Of a stretch of 5,081 bases of DNA, positions 1-5,081 are shown piece by piece. Below the pieces are notes generated by a model. That model was not told where the DNA came from. It saw only the letters and a program-made list of their open reading frames with translations, and did not search any database. The position numbers and the translations under genes are program-made. Position 1 is the stretch's first letter. Every line of letters begins with the position of its first letter. The stretch is from JAQVOO01 sp964524755 (GTDB lineage Bacteria > Spirochaetota > Spirochaetia > Sphaerochaetales > Sphaerochaetaceae), in contig CAZGDR010000086.1 of the NCBI GenBank assembly GCA_964524755.1, forward strand, positions 1 through 5,081, in the 5' to 3' direction.

Positions 1-211
1 GGATAGGGAACATGCTGGAGCGAATCGTATAATCAAGGCCATGTTCACGATCATATGCATATCCTTTTTCTTGCATTGACCCCGAGACAATGGCATAGGC
101 CTCATGTCCGTGGGCACGAAGAATTTCAGTATAGTTTTTTGCTACAGATCCCACTCCGTCCATGAGAGGGGGGAAGGATTCACTAAACTGACCTACTACC
201 AATTTGCGCAT
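1..211 (-). CDS. GT4-type glycosyltransferase, N-terminal fragment (3' end outside window)
   Basis: Translating the minus strand from the ATG at 211 gives 70 codons before the window edge. The protein starts MRKLVVGQF, followed by SESFPPLMDGVGSVAKNYTE (residues 10-29) and a stretch of the form LRAHGHEAYAIVSG. This is the usual start of GT-B fold family 4 glycosyltransferases: a first beta strand, a 'FPP..DGV' loop that contacts the acceptor or donor, a helix carrying KNY, then a 'G.HE..v' strand. Such enzymes transfer a sugar from a nucleotide sugar to a lipid or glycan at the cytoplasmic membrane face. The donor-binding C-terminal half is not visible, so the substrate is unknown. The start is supported by AAAGGA at 220-225, 8 bases upstream. 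It lies 84 bases downstream of the helicase gene on the same strand, so readthrough is possible. Its leader carries a large inverted repeat that includes this ribosome binding site. Family assignment is fairly secure; the exact product is not. Confidence 0.8.
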   Translation of the reverse strand, partial: MRKLVVGQFSESFPPLMDGVGSVAKNYTEILRAHGHEAYAIVSGSMQEKGYAYDREHGLDYTIRSSMFPI

Positions 212-217
212 AGAGGT

Positions 218-268
218 TATCCTTTATGGTTGTACCGTTGTACAACCACAATTATATGATAAAGGATA
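218..268 (-). promoter_or_regulatory. Nested inverted repeat covering the glycosyltransferase ribosome binding site
   Basis: Read on the minus strand, an outer arm TATCCTTTA (260-268) is followed by an 11-base linker (249-259). Then comes an inner hairpin, TGGTTGTAC (240-248), loop AACG (236-239), GTACAACCA (227-235), and directly after it the outer partner TAAAGGATA (218-226). Both stems are perfect 9-base matches. The second outer arm contains the Shine-Dalgarno AAAGGA (220-225) of the gene starting at 211. In a transcript that begins upstream, the folded form would hide the ribosome binding site. No U tract follows, so it is not a standard intrinsic terminator. The inner repeat, with half-sites TTGTAC/GTACAA, could equally be a protein operator. 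The repeat itself is seen directly; regulation is inferred. Confidence 0.6.
251..256 (-). promoter_or_regulatory. Possible -10 element (TATAAT) for the glycosyltransferase gene
   Basis: The minus strand carries a perfect TATAAT hexamer here, within the 11-base linker between the two arms of the leader repeat. Transcription from it would begin near 243-245, at the edge of the inner palindrome. That is a common place for a repressor operator. The bases 17 upstream read AACTAA, which is a poor -35, and there is no TGn extension. If the promoter is real it probably needs an activator or is weak. A transcript from here would lack the upstream outer arm, leaving the ribosome binding site free. Confidence 0.35.
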
Positions 269-295
269 TGTTGTTAGTTTCCAAGCCTGAAAGAT

Positions 296-2182
296 TTATC
301 TGTTTTTGGAAGATTTTTTCTTCTTTGAACGAATCTTTGACCCTTTCTTGGCATACGAAGGGGTTCCTCGATCAGCAGAGAACGAATATCGGTCACGACG
401 ATCAAATCGTTCTTTGGCAGGGCCTCTATCGCGACTATCAAACTCAGGGGGACCACTAGGAGGGCGATTATCACGTCCAGAGCGGCGCTTGCCAGCGAGG
501 TGTTTGCCATTTGGATTGTCAGGACGGGCTCGGGTAACAACTGGTCTCCCATCATTTTCTACACGAGAGAATGATTTTAGAATCATCTTTGCAGCTTCTG
601 CTGGAGCGGTTACAAAAGAGAAGTTTTCCAGTACTTGGACAGCATCGAGTTCTCGATCTGTAACATTAGCTTGGTCTTTAATGTAATCGACTAACAGTTT
701 TTTAGTCATTCCAGACGAGCGTCCTTTGGCTATGAATAAACGAACATCATCTTCATCTCCACCACGACGTCGGTCCCAGTTATCACCACGACGACCATAA
801 CGGTCATCACGACGAGGGCTGTTTGAATCTTCCCGGCTACGACGACCACGATCTTCAACAAGACGCAACTGTTTGTAAGATTCGGTGTTGAGTTGGTTGC
901 CATAATGACGTTCTAATAGGGCTGAAACGATAGCCACTGGATCATGGATGTCGAGTAGGTCTTGAGCCATAGGAATGTAATCATCATAACTTTGAGCATC
1001 TACTCGTTCGGCAATTCCATTAATAATTCTTTCACGTTTAATGGCGACAACAGTCTCCACATCAGGAGCGCGTTCCTTGACGATATCACTTTTAACCATA
1101 CGTCGAATGTAAGTAAATCTTCGCATTTCACTAGGAGTCACAAAGGTGACGGCTGTTCCTAATTTACCGGCCCGCCCAGTACGGCCAATACGGTGAATAT
1201 AGGTCTCAGGATTCTGTGGGATCGTGTAGTTAATTACATGTGATAAATCTTGAACGTCAATTCCTCGTGCAGCAACATCCGTTGCTACTAAGATGCTAAT
1301 CCGTTTTTCACGTAATTTATGGAGAATGAGTTCTCGTTGTTTTTGAGCTAAATCGCCATGGATCACTTCAGCATTATACCCACGATCAATGAGCATGCGT
1401 CCCACATCGTCACTCATCATTTTAGTTCGGCAGAATACCAAACCGTAAAAATCGGGAGCGATGTCAATCAGACGACAAAGGAGTTCTATTTTATCCCCTT
1501 CTCGCACTTCATAATAATGTTGGTCAGTAAGTGAAGGGGTACTATTTTCTTCTTTGATGTCTACGAGGCGGTAATCATGCATAAACCGCTCAGCTAATGT
1601 GAGGATTGGTTTAGGCATAGTGGCACTGAATAGTAACATTCGTTTATCAACTGGTGTAAGTTCTAAGATGGCCTCGACGTCTTCGATGAATCCCATATTA
1701 AGAATTTCATCGGCTTCATCAAGTACAACAAACTTTACCGCTGAGAGGTCTAGGGTACCCCTACGTAAGTGGTCTAATAGACGTCCTGGTGTTCCTACTA
1801 CTACATGGACACCTCTTCTGAGGCGCCTAATTTGGAGGTCCATGGATGAACCACCGTAGACGGGGAGAATCTGGAGTCTTCGATCTCCCTGCAGGGATTC
1901 AATTTCGGCTCCTACCTGAACGGCAAGTTCACGGGTAGGGGAGAGAATAAGAGCTTGTACCGAGGTGACCTCGGGTTTTACGATTTCCAATATAGGCAAA
2001 CCAAACGCGGCTGTTTTACCAGTTCCTGTTTGGGCCTTTCCGACAACGTCGACTTGTTCTTTTAAAAGCAAGGGAATACATCCGGCTTGGATGGCCGTGG
2101 GCTCCTCAAAGCCTTTTGCTAAGAGGGCACTAATAGTGCGGTCTGAAAGACCGAGAGCTGAAAATTTTTCTAATTGTTGCAT
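296..2182 (-). CDS. deaD: DEAD-box ATP-dependent RNA helicase, DeaD/CsdA type with DbpA-like RNA-binding domain
   Basis: A 628-residue cytoplasmic helicase that uses ATP to open short RNA duplexes. Relatives act in ribosome assembly, mRNA decay and cold adaptation. All core motifs are present in order: Q motif (F7 to Q32), motif I AQTGTGKT (50-57), Ia PTRELA (82-87), Ib TPGR (131-134), II DEAD (155-158), III SAT (186-188), IV LVFCRTK (248-254), V ATDVAARGID (300-309) and VI HRIGRTGRAG (330-339). An Arg/Asp-rich linker lies at about 443-476. A DbpA-type RRM-like domain follows at about 478-550, starting VRLFIAKGRSSGM. The last 70 or so residues are Arg/Gly-rich and end in a Lys-rich run. This order matches long DeaD-like proteins rather than the short RhlE/SrmB types. 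The ATG at 2182 begins just before the Q motif and has AGGAG at 2187-2191. The reading frame is intact and ends in TAA at 296-298. The assignment is secure at family level; the deaD symbol is by domain architecture. Confidence 0.95.
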   Translation of the reverse strand: MQQLEKFSALGLSDRTISALLAKGFEEPTAIQAGCIPLLLKEQVDVVGKAQTGTGKTAAFGLPILEIVKPEVTSVQALILSPTRELAVQVGAEIESLQGDRRLQILPVYGGSSMDLQIRRLRRGVHVVVGTPGRLLDHLRRGTLDLSAVKFVVLDEADEILNMGFIEDVEAILELTPVDKRMLLFSATMPKPILTLAERFMHDYRLVDIKEENSTPSLTDQHYYEVREGDKIELLCRLIDIAPDFYGLVFCRTKMMSDDVGRMLIDRGYNAEVIHGDLAQKQRELILHKLREKRISILVATDVAARGIDVQDLSHVINYTIPQNPETYIHRIGRTGRAGKLGTAVTFVTPSEMRRFTYIRRMVKSDIVKERAPDVETVVAIKRERIINGIAERVDAQSYDDYIPMAQDLLDIHDPVAIVSALLERHYGNQLNTESYKQLRLVEDRGRRSREDSNSPRRDDRYGRRGDNWDRRRGGDEDDVRLFIAKGRSSGMTKKLLVDYIKDQANVTDRELDAVQVLENFSFVTAPAEAAKMILKSFSRVENDGRPVVTRARPDNPNGKHLAGKRRSGRDNRPPSGPPEFDSRDRGPAKERFDRRDRYSFSADRGTPSYAKKGSKIRSKKKKSSKNR

Positions 2183-2241
2183 GGGTCTCCTAAATCTGTG
2201 TGTATCGCAGACATGCTAGGCAGGTGGGATACTTTGGTAAC

Positions 2242-2268
2242 CCTATACGATAGTAGGTTTTTGTGCAA
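2242..2268 (-). promoter_or_regulatory. Possible promoter of the DEAD-box helicase gene
   Basis: On the minus strand TTGCAC (2263-2268) and TATAGG (2242-2247) are separated by 15 bases, shorter than the ideal 17. They would give a leader of roughly 50 bases before the ATG at 2182. The -10 overlaps an imperfect dyad at 2240-2258, ACC-CTAT-ACG-ATAG-TA-GGT. The leader is short and shows no cold-shock-box-like long 5' UTR. This is a weak motif-based call. Confidence 0.35.
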
Positions 2269-2354
2269 GGTAGCGACTCTTCCTGAGAGGTTTATTTAAG
2301 AATTGAAGCAATATTATTTTAGTCACGGTAATCATAATTAGGAGGACGCAGACG

Positions 2355-2735
2355 ATGCAGCACACTACAATCAAAACATGTCCTAATCCCGATTGCCATT
2401 TTCATAACCCTGAGCATGCCGCTAAAAAGCGATGGTATCAACCACATGGGTATTATAGTAGCTCCAAAGAGCCCGATCGGCAGTTGCGGCGGTACCGCTG
2501 CTCAGTGTGTGGAAAGACTTTTAGCGAGACTTATTTTACGAGAAATTGGCACTTAAGACGTCGAGATATAGATGAGATGGATCTTTTGTTTGAATGGTGC
2601 AAAGGGACTTCTATGAAAGAACTAACCCAGCGTTTCCATTGTTCAATAGGAGCCATTGAAAATAGAATCGAGCGCATGCATTCTCTAGCAGCTAGTAAAA
2701 ATGTAGTGCTAGAGATAGAGCGGAAAGCCCCTTAA
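2355..2735 (+). CDS. Orphan zinc-ribbon plus helix-turn-helix protein, similar to the DNA-binding part of IS1/InsA-like transposases
   Basis: A 126-residue protein, probably DNA-binding. A zinc ribbon is formed by C9-x4-C14 in CPNPDC and C49-x2-C52 in RCSVCGKTF, with a 'W..HGYY' strand between them. The following FSETYFTRN is the usual 'RRYRC..CGKTFS' continuation of transposase zinc-binding domains. Residues about 82-108 (KGTSMKELTQRFHCSIGAIENRIERM) look like a helix-turn-helix. This layout is the same as IS1 InsA, which binds the element's ends and represses it. Full transposases of this kind carry a DDE catalytic domain after the HTH. Here the frame ends in TAA at 2733-2735 and the following DNA is antisense to a conserved gene. 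It is therefore a transposase remnant, a repressor left by an element, or a domesticated regulator. The ribosome binding site AGGAGG (2340-2345, spacer 9) is excellent and there is no internal stop, which argues for a gene still in use. It is divergent from the helicase gene and tail to tail with the DUF2804 gene. Confidence 0.8.
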   Translation: MQHTTIKTCPNPDCHFHNPEHAAKKRWYQPHGYYSSSKEPDRQLRRYRCSVCGKTFSETYFTRNWHLRRRDIDEMDLLFEWCKGTSMKELTQRFHCSIGAIENRIERMHSLAASKNVVLEIERKAP

Positions 2736-2742
2736 CATGCTT

Positions 2743-3780
2743 CTAGAATCGATTATAGACATCTTCGGCAAAGCCAGGAAAGTCTTTAACGACTAATTCT
2801 GTTCCATCGTCTAATACTGCTGTGCCGCTGAAATAACCAAAGACTTGGTGTTGGTCAGTCTTAATCAGGAGTAGGTTGGTTTTTGTTTGGCGGTCCGCAA
2901 CAGGTTTAAATGTCATTTCAAAACGCTTGTCACTGCTGGTGATAACCCAAGGATCGGTATACCCAGAAGCGGGGATCTGAAAAGTAATCTCTTCCAGTTT
3001 ATGAATTGTATTGTCATAAATAATTGCATTCTCACTAGCAGGCGTCCGGTCGCTAAATCCATAACCAAGGTTAAAACCAAAATTGTGATTGTGTAACATA
3101 CCCGAGGCTGATGCCCAAAACCAACGGTTTGCATACGTCCAGTGTCCTCGTCCCCAATCGAGTACACCAAAGGCCTCTTGTGGCTCGAGCGTCACAGCTT
3201 CGATCCCTAGGCGAACTTGGCCACTGGTTGCTAAGCAATTAATTTTTTCATTTAAATAAAACGCTCTCCGTTTTTCTTTCCAGCTAGTAGCAATGTTCAA
3301 ACTTTCTAAATTGGGTGATTGAATGAGAGTGAGGTCAGCATCAATGCCGACTCGACCATCGGGTAAGACGAGGTTTGGAGCACCAATTAAAATGCGTCTG
3401 CGCTCATCTTTACGGCTTAACGCAATGCGCATCTTCTTATTAGCCCAAGCCACAGCATGGTTGCCTGAGTTAGGGCTTAATCCCAATTTCCCTCTACTGA
3501 GGAGTTTTATAGCATCTGTTTGAGCCACCTCACCGGTGGCAAGATCTATGTATGCGATTGCAAAGAGGGCTGCATATCCTAAGTCGCTGAAAGTAACACA
3601 GAGGCTAAATTTGTGAGCATGCGACACTACCGAATAGTAATCCCACTCTTTAATCCGTATAGATGAAGCATGTACTTGGCTACGTTGATACCTCCAAAGT
3701 GGACGGCGGGCCCACCCCTCTTCTATAATTCTCCCATGTGAATCTAATAAGTTTTGTACGTTGGTTACTTCATGTTGCAT
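2743..3780 (-). CDS. DUF2804 family protein
   Basis: A 345-residue protein of unknown biochemical role. The family is recognised from its C-terminal half: DWGRGHW (208-214), NRWFWASASG (218-227), GFNLGYGFSDR (235-245), a 'DPW.ITSSDKRFEMTFKP' stretch (276-293), HQVFGYFSG (311-319) and a final DFPGFAEDVYNR (333-344). The many beta-strand-like Trp/Tyr/Gly segments suggest a beta-rich, possibly calycin/AttH-like fold; this is inference. I see no signal peptide or membrane segment, so it is probably cytoplasmic. The frame is open further upstream, to 3879, but the start at 3780 (second ATG of an ATGATG) is preferred. AGGAGG lies at 3787-3792 with 6 bases spacing, and the resulting length fits the family. 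It overlaps the upstream aldo/keto reductase by 11 bases, so the two are one operon and probably coupled in translation. The stop TAG lies in the 8-base palindrome TTCTAGAA (2741-2748), 7 bases from the stop of the opposing gene. Confidence 0.85.
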   Translation of the reverse strand: MQHEVTNVQNLLDSHGRIIEEGWARRPLWRYQRSQVHASSIRIKEWDYYSVVSHAHKFSLCVTFSDLGYAALFAIAYIDLATGEVAQTDAIKLLSRGKLGLSPNSGNHAVAWANKKMRIALSRKDERRRILIGAPNLVLPDGRVGIDADLTLIQSPNLESLNIATSWKEKRRAFYLNEKINCLATSGQVRLGIEAVTLEPQEAFGVLDWGRGHWTYANRWFWASASGMLHNHNFGFNLGYGFSDRTPASENAIIYDNTIHKLEEITFQIPASGYTDPWVITSSDKRFEMTFKPVADRQTKTNLLLIKTDQHQVFGYFSGTAVLDDGTELVVKDFPGFAEDVYNRF

Positions 3781-4744
3781 CATAATCCTCCTGATGTAGA
3801 AAGGCCAATTGTTCTGGAGTGAGTAGCACATCGGCTCCTGTAAGGCTATCTTGTAATTGAGCAACTGATGAGCAACCAACTATCGCCACTGAAGAGGGAG
3901 TTTCACTGGTAATGTAGGCGGTAACGATAGCTGCTGGGCTCAGTTGCAATGTATGCGAAAGGGTACGTACTAATTCTATCTTTTCCAAGTTTTCTGGATT
4001 AGAAAAACGGGAACGACTTTTATCACTTAACTTTTCTATGCCCTGCTCAATGGCTTGGCTGAAGAATCCTTTGGCCTGGGAGGAGAAGGCGAATATGGGC
4101 ATATCATGTTGGCGATACCAGGCTAAAGAGGGTTGGTCCATACACACGAGGGTAACATCTCCCCAACTTTCGGGCGTACAATTTGCTAAACTCCATTGAA
4201 TTTCACTGACTGCAAAAGGAGGAAGTTTGTTTCGCGTGGCATATGCATTGGCTTCTTCAAGGCGACTAACGGTCCAATTCGATGCTCCAAGGGTCCGAAT
4301 AACTCCCGATTGCACCAAAGGGGCTACCATATCCATGATTTCTGAAACCGGTATAGCAGGATCGTCTCGATGGAGAAACCAAAGATCAAAGGTATCACTT
4401 TGCAGTTCATCTTGACTTCGTTTGATATCGTCCATCAGGGCCTGATAGGAGAAGCGACTACTACCATCGAGATTGGGGAACAGCCCTTTCGTAATTACAA
4501 CCATCGCATCACGCATCTTGTTCTTGTGCATCCATTGGCCAATGAGGCTTTCACTCTCACTCTTCCCTTTGGGTCTCAATTGACCATATACTCGTGCTGT
4601 ATCGATGGCGGTCCCCTCGGCAGCTGCGAAGGTGTCGAGCATCTTCAAAGCCTCTTTTTGGGGAATACCGGTACCGAGATAAGAACTTCCCAGTGCTATT
4701 TTCGAAACTGGGACTGGGATTGTGGGTACGTGTAGATATCGCAT
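3770..4744 (-). CDS. Aldo/keto reductase family oxidoreductase
   Basis: A 324-residue NAD(P)H-dependent oxidoreductase expected to form a cytoplasmic (alpha/beta)8 barrel and reduce carbonyl groups or oxidise alcohols. The catalytic tetrad is visible: D48 in AIDTARVYG, Y53 in the same motif, K86 in VVITKG and H125 in WFLHRDDP. Cofactor contacts fit ASNW (154-157), Q183 in EIQWS and the C-terminal AIVGCSSVAQLQDSL (287-301). Residues FAFSSQAKGFFS (218-229) match the '.YS.LA.G' loop of the family. Length is normal. The ATG at 4744 is chosen because AGGAGA lies at 4749-4754 and the homologous region begins right after it. A TTG at 4774 in the same frame would add ten residues but has no ribosome binding site upstream. 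It is the first gene of an operon with the DUF2804 gene. The substrate cannot be deduced; subfamily placement, perhaps near YeaE/IolS-like enzymes, is tentative. Confidence 0.92.
   Translation of the reverse strand: MRYLHVPTIPVPVSKIALGSSYLGTGIPQKEALKMLDTFAAAEGTAIDTARVYGQLRPKGKSESESLIGQWMHKNKMRDAMVVITKGLFPNLDGSSRFSYQALMDDIKRSQDELQSDTFDLWFLHRDDPAIPVSEIMDMVAPLVQSGVIRTLGASNWTVSRLEEANAYATRNKLPPFAVSEIQWSLANCTPESWGDVTLVCMDQPSLAWYRQHDMPIFAFSSQAKGFFSQAIEQGIEKLSDKSRSRFSNPENLEKIELVRTLSHTLQLSPAAIVTAYITSETPSSVAIVGCSSVAQLQDSLTGADVLLTPEQLAFLHQEDYDAT
3787..3792 (-). promoter_or_regulatory. Ribosome binding site deciding the DUF2804 start
   Basis: AGGAGG on the minus strand, inside the last codons of the aldo/keto reductase gene. 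It stands 3 bases from the first ATG (3783) and 6 bases from the second (3780) of an ATGATG pair, favouring 3780. Ribosomes finishing the reductase at TGA (3770-3772) would stop on top of this start, which supports translational coupling. Confidence 0.75.
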
Positions 4745-4748
4745 GATC

Positions 4749-4754
4749 TCTCCT
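4749..4754 (-). promoter_or_regulatory. Ribosome binding site deciding the aldo/keto reductase start
   Basis: AGGAGA on the minus strand, 4 bases before the ATG at 4744. The alternative in-frame TTG at 4774 lacks such a site. Its own following bases, GGAGG at about 4768-4772, lie downstream of it rather than upstream. Confidence 0.7.
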
Positions 4755-4794
4755 GCTTCTAGTATAGCCTCCAATTTAGATTCAGTGTACCCAA

Positions 4795-4824
4795 AGTATA
4801 ACCAAGTTGTGCTGGCAAAATAAA
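4795..4824 (-). promoter_or_regulatory. Possible promoter of the aldo/keto reductase-DUF2804 operon
   Basis: The minus strand has TATACT (4795-4800), a good -10. The only -35 candidates at normal spacing are TTATTT (17 bases) or TTTATT (18 bases) within an A/T-rich run at 4818-4824, both weak. The predicted start near 4788 would give a leader of about 45 bases. The AT-rich DNA upstream (4817-4890) could act as an UP-like element. Confidence 0.35.
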
Positions 4825-4889
4825 GAAAAGTAGTAATGTATTGTAATAAAAAGATTTACTTTATTTATGTAAATTAGAGCTTTCTTTTA

Positions 4890-4918
4890 TTGACTTTTGT
4901 TTCTATGTGTAGTAACGT
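4890..4918 (+). promoter_or_regulatory. Possible promoter of the TrpR-family gene
   Basis: TTGACT (4890-4895) and TAACGT (4913-4918) are separated by exactly 17 bases. The predicted start lies near 4925, about 22 bases before the ATG at 4947. The -35 matches well and the -10 moderately. The short leader fits a simple, possibly self-regulated gene. Confidence 0.5.
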
Positions 4919-4930
4919 GCGGTTTAACAC
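4907..4930 (+). promoter_or_regulatory. Possible operator: imperfect 24-base dyad over the TrpR-family promoter start
   Basis: GTGT (4907-4910) and ACAC (4927-4930) flank a partly symmetric core (for example C4916-G4917 against C4920-G4921), centred between the -10 and the predicted transcription start. TrpR proteins bind palindromes at this position and often repress their own gene. The core does not show the CTAG-type half-sites of the E. coli trp operator, so this is only a positional candidate. Confidence 0.2.
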
Positions 4931-4946
4931 TCGCAGGGAGAAAATT

Positions 4947-5081
4947 ATGGATGACTTGCAGGAATTGATTGGGGTTTTTACCCAAACACAAAATTATGAA
5001 GCGATGCAAAAACTATTTGAAGAATTATTTACCCAGCGGGAGAAATATGATTTCGCGCTCCGGTGGCGACTGATGAAAGAG
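4947..5081 (+). CDS. TrpR-family transcriptional repressor, N-terminal fragment (3' end outside window)
   Basis: Forty-five codons run from the ATG at 4947 to the window edge with no stop. The protein begins MDDLQELIGVF, continues with MQKLFEELFTQREKYDFALR (20-39) and ends WRLMKE. This matches the N-terminal helices of TrpR: 'L..L...lLT..Er..l..R..iv..L', which lead into the helix-turn-helix 'G..sQRei...lg.s...iTRGs' expected just beyond the edge. TrpR binds DNA with tryptophan as co-repressor. Short relatives occur in chlamydiae and some spirochaetes, and the related YerC/YecD proteins in Firmicutes have unknown ligands. The start is supported by AGGGAG (4935-4940) six bases upstream. Divergent from the aldo/keto reductase operon across a 202-base AT-rich spacer. 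The HTH is not visible, so the call rests on half the protein. Confidence 0.7.
   Translation, partial: MDDLQELIGVFTQTQNYEAMQKLFEELFTQREKYDFALRWRLMKE

Noticed and set aside
227..248. Intrinsic terminator after the helicase gene
   Set aside because: The hairpin is a perfect 9-base stem but no T tract follows on the minus strand, and it leads straight into the next gene's ribosome binding site.
274..555. Overlapping minus-strand frame at the end of the helicase gene
   Set aside because: The hydrophobic, strand-like stretch arises from reading the Arg-rich tail out of frame. The helicase frame continues intact to its own stop at 296-298.
306..686. Open frame of 126 codons on the plus strand
   Set aside because: It lies wholly antisense to the helicase's Arg-rich tail and RNA-binding domain. 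Its Arg/Ser-rich translation is the mirror of that sequence, and no ribosome binding site or family match is visible.
2183..2354. Terminal inverted repeats or target duplication of an insertion sequence around the zinc-ribbon gene
   Set aside because: I found no matching inverted ends or short direct repeats flanking 2355-2735, so a complete mobile element is not supported.
2913..3170. Minus-strand frame of 85 codons inside the DUF2804 gene
   Set aside because: Same strand but shifted frame relative to the conserved DUF2804 motifs, and no independent start signal.
3781..3879. N-terminal extension of the DUF2804 protein
   Set aside because: The extra 33 residues would be encoded inside the reductase gene, lack a ribosome binding site and are not needed for the family length. 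The ATG at 3780 has AGGAGG at ideal spacing.
4370..4735. Open frame of 121 codons on the plus strand
   Set aside because: Antisense to the aldo/keto reductase catalytic region, which has all expected motifs in its own frame.
4817..4892. AT-rich near-repeat AATAAAGAAAAG / CTTTCTTTTATT as a structured element
   Set aside because: The arms match with two mismatches in low-complexity A/T DNA, which is expected by chance in such a spacer.

Overview
The window looks like a chromosomal stretch from a bacterium with moderate, slightly AT-rich base composition and strong AGGAGG-type ribosome binding sites. Nothing in it fixes the taxon. A TrpR-family protein of the short spirochaete/chlamydia-like type, a DUF2804 protein, a 'DGV' type GT4 glycosyltransferase and a transposase-like zinc-ribbon protein together suggest a spirochaete (Sphaerochaeta/Spirochaeta-like). 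This is a low-confidence inference from remembered family distributions.

Layout, left to right. At 1-211 (minus) is the N-terminus of a GT4 glycosyltransferase, cut by the window edge. At 296-2182 (minus) is a complete DEAD-box RNA helicase of the DeaD/CsdA type, with a DbpA-like RNA-binding domain and a very basic tail. The 84-base gap between these two co-oriented genes holds a nested inverted repeat that covers the glycosyltransferase Shine-Dalgarno and brackets a perfect TATAAT. This is the most distinctive non-coding structure in the window. A 172-base divergent spacer (2183-2354) separates the helicase from a 126-residue plus-strand gene (2355-2735). That gene resembles the stand-alone zinc-ribbon plus HTH part of an IS1/InsA-like transposase, with no catalytic DDE part in sight.

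Only 7 bases beyond its stop, tail to tail, ends a two-gene minus-strand operon. An aldo/keto reductase (3770-4744) is followed by a DUF2804 protein (2743-3780). The two overlap by 11 bases, and the DUF2804 ribosome binding site lies inside the reductase's last codons, so translational coupling is likely. A 202-base AT-rich divergent spacer (4745-4946) separates the reductase from the start of a TrpR-family repressor (4947-5081, plus), which runs off the right edge.

How the parts may work together. The helicase is a housekeeping/cold-adaptation factor for RNA remodelling, and the glycosyltransferase may be partly co-transcribed with it. The reductase and DUF2804 protein are probably made together, but their substrate cannot be read from sequence. 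The TrpR-like protein may regulate itself, and its divergent position makes the reductase operon a possible but unproven second target. I see no CRISPR array, tRNA, rRNA, complete insertion sequence or defence system. No feature clearly marks an undescribed system. The best leads are the glycosyltransferase leader structure and the orphan zinc-ribbon/HTH protein.
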